Below the pieces are notes generated by a model. The model ran no database searches and was not told the DNA's origin. It worked only from the letters and a program-made list of their open reading frames with translations. DNA of 64,000 nucleotides from positions 35,551,516 to 35,615,515 of the forward strand of contig NC_052615.1 in NCBI RefSeq assembly GCF_016545825.1. The letters are read 5' to 3'. Both the position numbers and the translations under genes were made by a program. The stretch's first letter is position 1; each line of letters opens with the position of its first letter. Origin of the DNA: Eucalyptus grandis (taxonomy: Eukaryota; Streptophyta; Magnoliopsida; Myrtales; Myrtaceae). Below, piece by piece: positions 58,515 to 64,000 of this stretch.

Positions 58515-58590
58515 AATTGTATCGTATCATATGATACCTTGTTTAAAGTCAAGAGTGGAGTCGGTTTTTCACTTCTTGTTTGTTTCTTTA

Positions 58591-58917
58591 TTGAGCATGT
58601 TATCCTGTTTTTAAGTTGGTTTATTCTGGAGTAGCAAATGCTAGTCATAATATGGATTTCAATGAAGCAAGTTTAGTTATTAGTAAAGTTGAAGTCAATA
58701 AGAGTACTACTATGAAAAAATTAAAAACTCGAGCTCAAGCTTGGACGGAGTAATGCAATAAAAAGACCCACTTTTCATATGAGGATTGTATTGAAAGATA
58801 AATCTCTTTAAGAAGAAGAAGATTTCTTTTGCTTAAAAAAATCTAAATGGAAAAAAAGAAAGAAAGAAGTATATAGAAATGACATATCATTATATGGATA
58901 AGGGGTGGGGGATTATG
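58591..58917 (+). pseudogene. rpl22: rpl22 (plastid) 3' fragment in the NUPT
   Basis: Reads [20 protein letters not shown], then [12 protein letters not shown], then STTMKKLK, which match the conserved central and C-terminal part of plastid ribosomal protein L22. Stops and frameshifts follow at about 58750. As in plastids, it runs up to the rps3 start. Confidence 0.85.
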
Positions 58918-59563
58918 GGACAAAAAATTAATTCTCTTGCTTTCGGACTGTATACAACCCAAGGTCATCATTCTATTTAGTTTGCACAACCCAAAAATTA
59001 TTCCGATGTTTTGCAAGAAGATAAAAAAATATGAAATTGTATCAAGAATTATCTACAAAATAATATGAGAATATCTTCTTGTGTGGAGGGAATTGCATGC
59101 ATAGAAATTCAAAAAAGAATTGATCTAATCCAAGTCATAATCTATATGGGATTCCAAAGTTATTACTAGAAGGCAAGATGCGAAGAGTTGAAGAATTACA
59201 AATGAATGTACAAAAAGAACTTAATTGTGTGAACCGAAAACTCAACATTACTATTATAAGAATTACAAACCCTTATGGGCACCCTAATATTCTTGCAAAA
59301 TTATAGCCAGATAGTTAAAGAATAGAGTTTCATTTTGCAAAGCAATAAAAAAAGCTATTGAATTAATCGAACAGGCAAATACAAAAGGAACTCAAGTGCA
59401 AATTGTAAGTCGCCTCAATGGAAAAGAAATTGCATGTGTCAAATGGATTAGAGAAGTTAGGGTTCATCTACAAAACATTCAAGCTAAAATTGATTATTGT
59501 TCCTATGGAATCTAAACAGTCTATGGAGTATTATGCATCAAAATTTGGATATTTGGGGAATAA
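58915..59563 (+). pseudogene. rps3: rps3 (plastid) pseudogene in the NUPT
   Basis: Starts MGQKINSLAFGLYTTQGHHS, then a stop where plastid S3 has Trp. Further recognisable parts are [44 protein letters not shown] (frame-shifted here) and [18 protein letters not shown], ending at about IKIWIFGE. Several stops and small indels over about 650 bp. Plastid rps3 is about 219 codons, so nearly the whole gene was transferred. Confidence 0.92.
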
Positions 59564-59738
59564 GAATACTTTCCTCTTTCCTTGTCTTTACTCTTTACAC
59601 TATATCCATTGATTAAAAAAAAAGAATAAAAAAACACTTTCTTTTCATGCTCTTTCTCCTAAATAAAAAAAGAAAAAAAAGAAGAAGCAATTCTATAGGT
59701 TTGAATAAAAATTTGATTGATGATTTCATATAATTGCT

Positions 59739-60210
59739 ACGCTTAGTGTGCGACTCATTAGATAGAATTCCAAAAAAATGGATAGAACCCTACTATGAAC
59801 TAATAGCGATATAACTAATAACCAACTCATCGTTTCACATTATTTGTATATAAAAGGCAGTCAAGATATGATATATTGGTCATATCATTATAGCAACTAA
59901 AATCTTTCTTACAAATACAGAAAGAAAAATCAATCTGATTCTGATATAAAAAAAAAGTATGCAAATAAAGGGAAGGTTGAGAGAAAGAAAGAAAAATGAT
60001 ATTAATGATATAAGATTCCAATATATGTAAGGTTTATGAGTCATCTCATAAAATGCAGTGTAATAAAGCATCAATATTGATTCATCCATAATGATATGAA
60101 TCTATTCATAGAAAAAAATCAAGAGCCTTGAGCCAATAAAGACTAAAAAGATTGACTCAAGAACAAATTTCATGAGGGGCTCCATCGTAGAATTCAAATC
60201 TAACCATTTT
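59739..60210 (+). pseudogene. rpl16: rpl16 (plastid) exon 1 and partial group II intron in the NUPT
   Basis: ACGCTTAGT at 59739-59747 is the decayed 9-bp exon 1 (ATGCTTAGT in plastids), followed directly by the group II intron 5' end GTGCGACTC. The intron text continues to GACTCAAGAACAAATTTCAT and GAGGGGCTCC. Exon 2 is absent. The insertion ends at about 60210. Confidence 0.85.
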
Positions 60211-62275
60211 TTTAATAAACTATTTCTAAACTAGAATTAACACTAGTAAAACTACTTAAAATCTAATTTCTAATTTTTTTCCTAAATTTCTAAATTTTGT
60301 TTATTTTTTAATTTTATTTCGAAAAGCGGACTCAGATCAGGTCAAGAAATTGGACCTTGTGTTGATTATGCAAAGATGAGAATTAGGTTATGTTGAACTT
60401 GTTTTTCTAAAATTACCTTATTTCTCTTTTTATTTTGCTATTTCGGGGAACAAAAGAACAAAAAATAGAAAAGCAAGATGGTTACCAAACATATTCTAAA
60501 TTATGAATCCTACGAAAATGCAAAAATTACAATTCCTTAGATTGCATTTTACATCGCTTTGTGAAATTTAAAGTCGTGAGAATTTGAGAACCACATGAAT
60601 GAGATCTTAATGATCTTTTCACAAAAGATTAAAAAAAAATATATAAGGGTGATTATCCTGAACTTCACCAGTAATTGTACGATCGTATACATATGTCAAA
60701 ATTGATTAATCTTCGCTCATTATACTAAATTGAAAGATTTGACTATGTGATGACGTGTATGTAGGCCAAGTTGCATGGCTCTCATGAGGAATCAACAGTT
60801 TCAAACATTATTTAGAGTTAATACCCCGAAAAATTCCAACTTTGTACATGTGTAAAATTTTTATCGTTTACTAATTTTTTTACCACAAAAAATGTCAAAC
60901 TATATAATTGTAACATATTTACCCTCTGTTGGTTTCCAAAAAATTTTATTATCAAATTATTAAGTTGGATGACACATGACAGTTGACAAGTATACCAATT
61001 TAGGGTTTATCCTCTATTTGTTATAGGCGTAATAGTTTGCAGTTTTTGATGATATTAATTTAATTTAATGAAATTTAATGAATAATATATTTGTCACAAA
61101 TGTACCGATTTGAGATTTTTAGTGACTAAAAAATTAGTTTGAGGTAAATTTGTTGGAGGTGTACTAGTTTGGGGTTTTTTGAAATATTAACCCTAAAATT
61201 TAATTAAATGAGTAAATTTTTTTCTTAATTTTTTAGTTTTAGGATCGAATTATGTATACTGAAGAATTTTTTACTGATGCTATAAGAAAGGGAGCTCGGC
61301 GATCGAAGGAATCTATCCGTAGGCAGTAGAAAAGAGAGACGCATTTGCTATATAATAAGGATTTGTCATTTCACTTTGCCTATCATTTTTATAAACCAAT
61401 CTTAGTATATCAAATATGATCATAATTAATGAAAGCTTAAATCCTATTCTGTTTCTCCATGACCACATCAATGAAGTCAGGAAAGACTAATCTTTCTTTC
61501 TTTTCGACCAAGTGAATGAGTACATGCTAAATGCTTCTTAGCCATTAACTTTATTCGATCAATTAAATCTTGAAGTCAAGAGGCCTATACTTAAATGGTA
61601 AATACAATTTTGAACGATACTAATATTATCCCGACCAATCATATTTACAAGTCTACAAATACACCGGTCTCCTAGTATTGTCAACCCAAACCGATTATCT
61701 ATTAAAAGAAGACTCTAAGAACCCTCCTCTTTCTCAGGTCATATGAAGTATGAGATAGAGAGTACAAAGTGTTGAATTTTCGGGACTCAATAAAAGTTGC
61801 TGTCTCATTCGATAAACTAAAATTTATGATTCTTTTAGGATATATACGATTGTTCCTAATGCAAATCTCGGTGTAATTGACGAATGATTCTAGAAGCACG
61901 TCCCTCATGCATGTTCCTCGTGAAGGAACGAGTCATCATGTTTGTCTTTACCGGCCGCTTTTTTTTTCTCTCTTTTTTGGTCGGATGATACCTACCAGTT
62001 TGAATTAAACTTTTCGTTCAACGCTCCCTTGAAGGAAAGCAGGTTTGACCAGTCTTTTTTTTCTTCTTTATTTATTTAATTTTTAGCTTTCTTTATTTGT
62101 CAATTCTGTGCAAATAATTAAGATTTAAAAGCATCAAAACATTTTTGGAGAGCTCAAAACCCGATAATGCATGGCTCGTTGAGCTTTGGGCATGAGGATT
62201 TCAAGTAAGTTATGTACACGTCTAGATGAATTCTCTACTTCTTTTAGAGAAATTCTATGTTTTTACCCAAAAAAA
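60211..62275. repeat. Tandem-array 3' flank block of UGT unit 4
   Basis: Collinear with 46160-48360 in unit 3 at roughly 95% identity where compared. Starts with TTCTAAACTAGAATTAACAC and ends at the A-run near 62270. Carries the array MITE at 60815-61193. The minus-strand frame 61908-61702 is the counterpart of 47968-47756 and shows no domain. Confidence 0.85.
60815..61193. mobile_element. Array MITE, copy in unit 4
   Basis: Termini GAGTTAATACCCCG and, in reverse complement, GGGTTAATATTTC. It aligns with the unit 3 copy over its full length (379 against 377 bp) and sits in the same flanking sequence, so the insertion predates the split of these units. Confidence 0.75.
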
Positions 62276-63385
62276 AAAAAAAAAAACGATCTAGCACAAT
62301 AACAAATTAGAATAAAAAAAAAAAAAAACCCTACCCGGCTCTAATATACCTAGCCCACTTATTAAACCAGCCCAAACCTGGCCATAATATACCCAGCCCG
62401 GGTTGCTCAAAACCTTACCCGGCTTGCAACCTGCACCCAACCCGGCTCCTAAAAGAAACCCTACCCGGATTCGACCTAACTTCAACCCGGCTTCTTTTCA
62501 CTGAGACCCAAATTCTAGAATCCTCGAGTCCGGCGATCCGCGGCACCGAGGGGTTAGCTGGAACGTTGCAGGGCAATGGTTCGATGGTGGCGATGCGGCA
62601 GATGGCGGTTGGGGTTCTGGGTGGGGAAGGCAGCGGCAACGACTCGTCTGGCGGCTGCCGGCTTCTCAGAAAAGAGACAGTGACGGAGAGGCTCTCACCT
62701 GATACTGCAGCGACGGCGTTAGGGATGATCGGGATGATATGGGCGGTGACTTAGTGACGGTGGGGACGCAGCGGGTGACGGCAGCAGCAGCAGGAACGGT
62801 GACGGCAAGCCTCCTCCCTCTAGATCTGGCCTACTCATGCGGTTCGCAACCTGCTCTCTCCTCAAGTCGTCTTCGGCTGGCTTGGCATAGGGAGTAGCAG
62901 CGGCAGGTGTTGTAAGTTGGCGTTCGGAGAGCAATGGCGGCGTCATAGCTACAGGTTGCAGGGGATGGGCAGGTTGTGGGGATAGTGGTGGCGGCTCGGA
63001 GACGCATCGGCGGCAGTAACAACGACTTGGAGGCGCGTCAACGGCGGTAGCCTCAGTCCATTCTCGCCTCTCCTCTTTTCTCTCTCCAGGTTGTTGCTTT
63101 TTCCCTTTTCCTCTTTTTGCCCCCCGCCCTCACCTCTCTTCTCCGCTCTCTCTCCCCTTCTCCTCTTGTTTCTCTTTTTTTTTTTTTTTTTTTTTTTGCT
63201 TTTTTCAAGTCTCCCCGCACGTGAGGATGGAAGGAGGAGGGAGAAGGCTAGGGCTAGGCCACGTGGGAAGGAAAGAAAAAGGTGGGTTGAGCCAAGGCCG
63301 AATCCGACCCGACTTGGCCCCTTCCACTTTTTTTTTTAATTAATTAATTAGTTATTTTTTTATATTTGAAAATATAAATTAAGTG
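62276..63385. other. GC-rich repeat DNA, possibly an LTR
   Basis: No gene recognised. 62330-62520 repeats CCCTACCCGGCT / CCAGCCC-type phrases; 62560-63060 is a GC-rich run of GGCGGC/GGTGGCG triplets giving overlapping spurious frames; long T-runs lie at 63175-63197. 63390 reads TGTCAACAGCTGCCCCTCTT, a phrase that I associate from memory with gypsy-type LTR elements in dicots, so this block may be the LTR or leader of an element continuing past the window. Confidence 0.35.
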
Positions 63386-63525
63386 TCAACAGCTGCCCCT
63401 CTTTGAATGTAGCATCGAAGAGATTGCATTCAAAGACAGAAGACACTTAGATTATTTTGACGGTAGAGAGACCCGAATGCATAGGCTGTTGACAAAAAAA
63501 ACTCATAACTATGTAAGTGCGTCTT

Positions 63526-64000
63526 GTTAATAAGAGGAAGAAAGATCCTGGGTTACAGAAGCATATCGTATCATAAGAAGAAGGAGAAGAACTCCGAGCT
63601 ACAGAAGTACGCCGTATCATAAGAAGAAAGGGAGGGACTCCAGGCTACAAAAGCCTGTCGTGACATAAGAAGAAAGAGAGGGACTCCGGGCTACAGAAGC
63701 TCACCGTGTCATAAGAAGAAAGGACTCCGAGCTACAGAAGCTCGTCGTTCCATAAGAAGGAAGAGAGAGACTCCAGGCTACAGAAACTCGCCGTGCCATA
63801 AGAAAGAAGAGAGGGACTTCAAGCTATAGAAGCTCACCATGCCATAAGAAGGAAGGAAGGGACTCTAGGCTATAGAAGCTTGCCGTGTCATAAGAAAGAA
63901 GAGAGGGACTTCGAGCTACAAAAGTTTGACATGTCATAAGAAAGAAGAAAGGGATTCCGGGCTCGAAGCTCGCTTTTTCATAAGAAGGAAGAGAGGGACT
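63526..64000. repeat. About 46-bp minisatellite running off the window end
   Basis: At least ten copies of a unit with CATAAGAAGAAAGAGAGGGACT followed by CC.GGCTACAGAAGCTC and GCCGTG; unit starts at about 63572, 63618, 63664, 63710, 63751, 63797, 63843 and on to 63978. Units are 41-47 bp and diverged by 10-20%. The array continues beyond the window. Confidence 0.92.

Larger units (their letters stand above)
58591..60210 (+). other. Nuclear plastid DNA insertion (NUPT): rpl22 - rps3 - rpl16
   Basis: About 1.6 kb of sequence that follows plastid gene order and strand: the end of rpl22, rps3, then exon 1 and part of the group II intron of rpl16. Substitutions and indels have put stops in the reading frames, and the flanks on both sides are the UGT-array flank sequence, so it is integrated nuclear DNA and not organelle contamination. 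It occupies the place of 44600-46160 in unit 3. Confidence 0.9.

Noticed and set aside
58591..60210. Organelle contamination or a misassembled plastid contig
   Set aside because: The reading frames are broken by substitutions and indels, and both sides are UGT-array flank sequence, so it is an integrated, decayed nuclear copy.

Overview
This is nuclear DNA of a woody dicot. I infer Myrtaceae and probably a eucalypt, from how familiar the glucosyltransferase, DUF295 and repeat families look; nothing in the window proves the species. The window has interrupted genes with GT-AG introns, Ty1/copia LTR retrotransposons, many short inverted-repeat elements, an inserted piece of plastid DNA, and one 100-N scaffold gap (14340-14439). 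Most of it is AT-rich and repeat-laden. Coding sequence is sparse, and only one gene is fully open.

Layout. 1-6.5 kb: two relics of DUF295 (KIB1-4 beta-propeller) F-box-type genes, a truncated copia element, a 1 kb inverted-repeat element and a MITE. 7.37-14.23 kb: twelve exons of a golgin candidate 3/4-like coiled-coil gene on the + strand. Exon order and splice sites are kept, but about ten small indels break the frame and the 3' end is lost at the N gap. 14.4-30.4 kb: no recognised gene; tandem repeats, a 1.4-1.9 kb direct duplication (23.3-26.6 kb) and inverted-repeat elements with 9-bp target duplications.

30.4-62.3 kb is a tandem array of four UGT72B-type glucosyltransferase units (family 1 UGT, hydroquinone/monolignol glucosyltransferase-like). 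Unit 1 (30690-32112) is full length but carries five one-base losses, all in short homopolymers. Unit 2 (37107-37714) has lost its middle. Unit 3 (43112-44545, 477 aa) is the only open copy. Unit 4 (49712-58514) is split by a 7.4 kb copia retrotransposon (50208-57572, minus strand) with 420/424-bp LTRs and a 5-bp target duplication, and has a further one-base loss downstream. Each unit carries a related 3' flank. Units 2-4 share a Mutator-like MITE that is absent from unit 1. Unit 4's flank also holds a 1.6 kb nuclear plastid insertion (rpl22-rps3-rpl16).

62.3-64 kb: GC-rich repeat DNA, probably part of another LTR element, ending in a roughly 46-bp minisatellite that runs off the window.

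The most informative observations are: a sharp mosaic pattern suggesting gene conversion between UGT units 1 and 3; the dated LTR insertion in unit 4, whose left LTR promoter points antisense into the gene; a CpG-rich retrotransposon leader with five TGACGTCA palindromes; the plastid insertion; two MITE/empty-site pairs that order the duplications; and a homopolymer-only frameshift signature that may be consensus error rather than gene death. I did not find a clearly new biological system.
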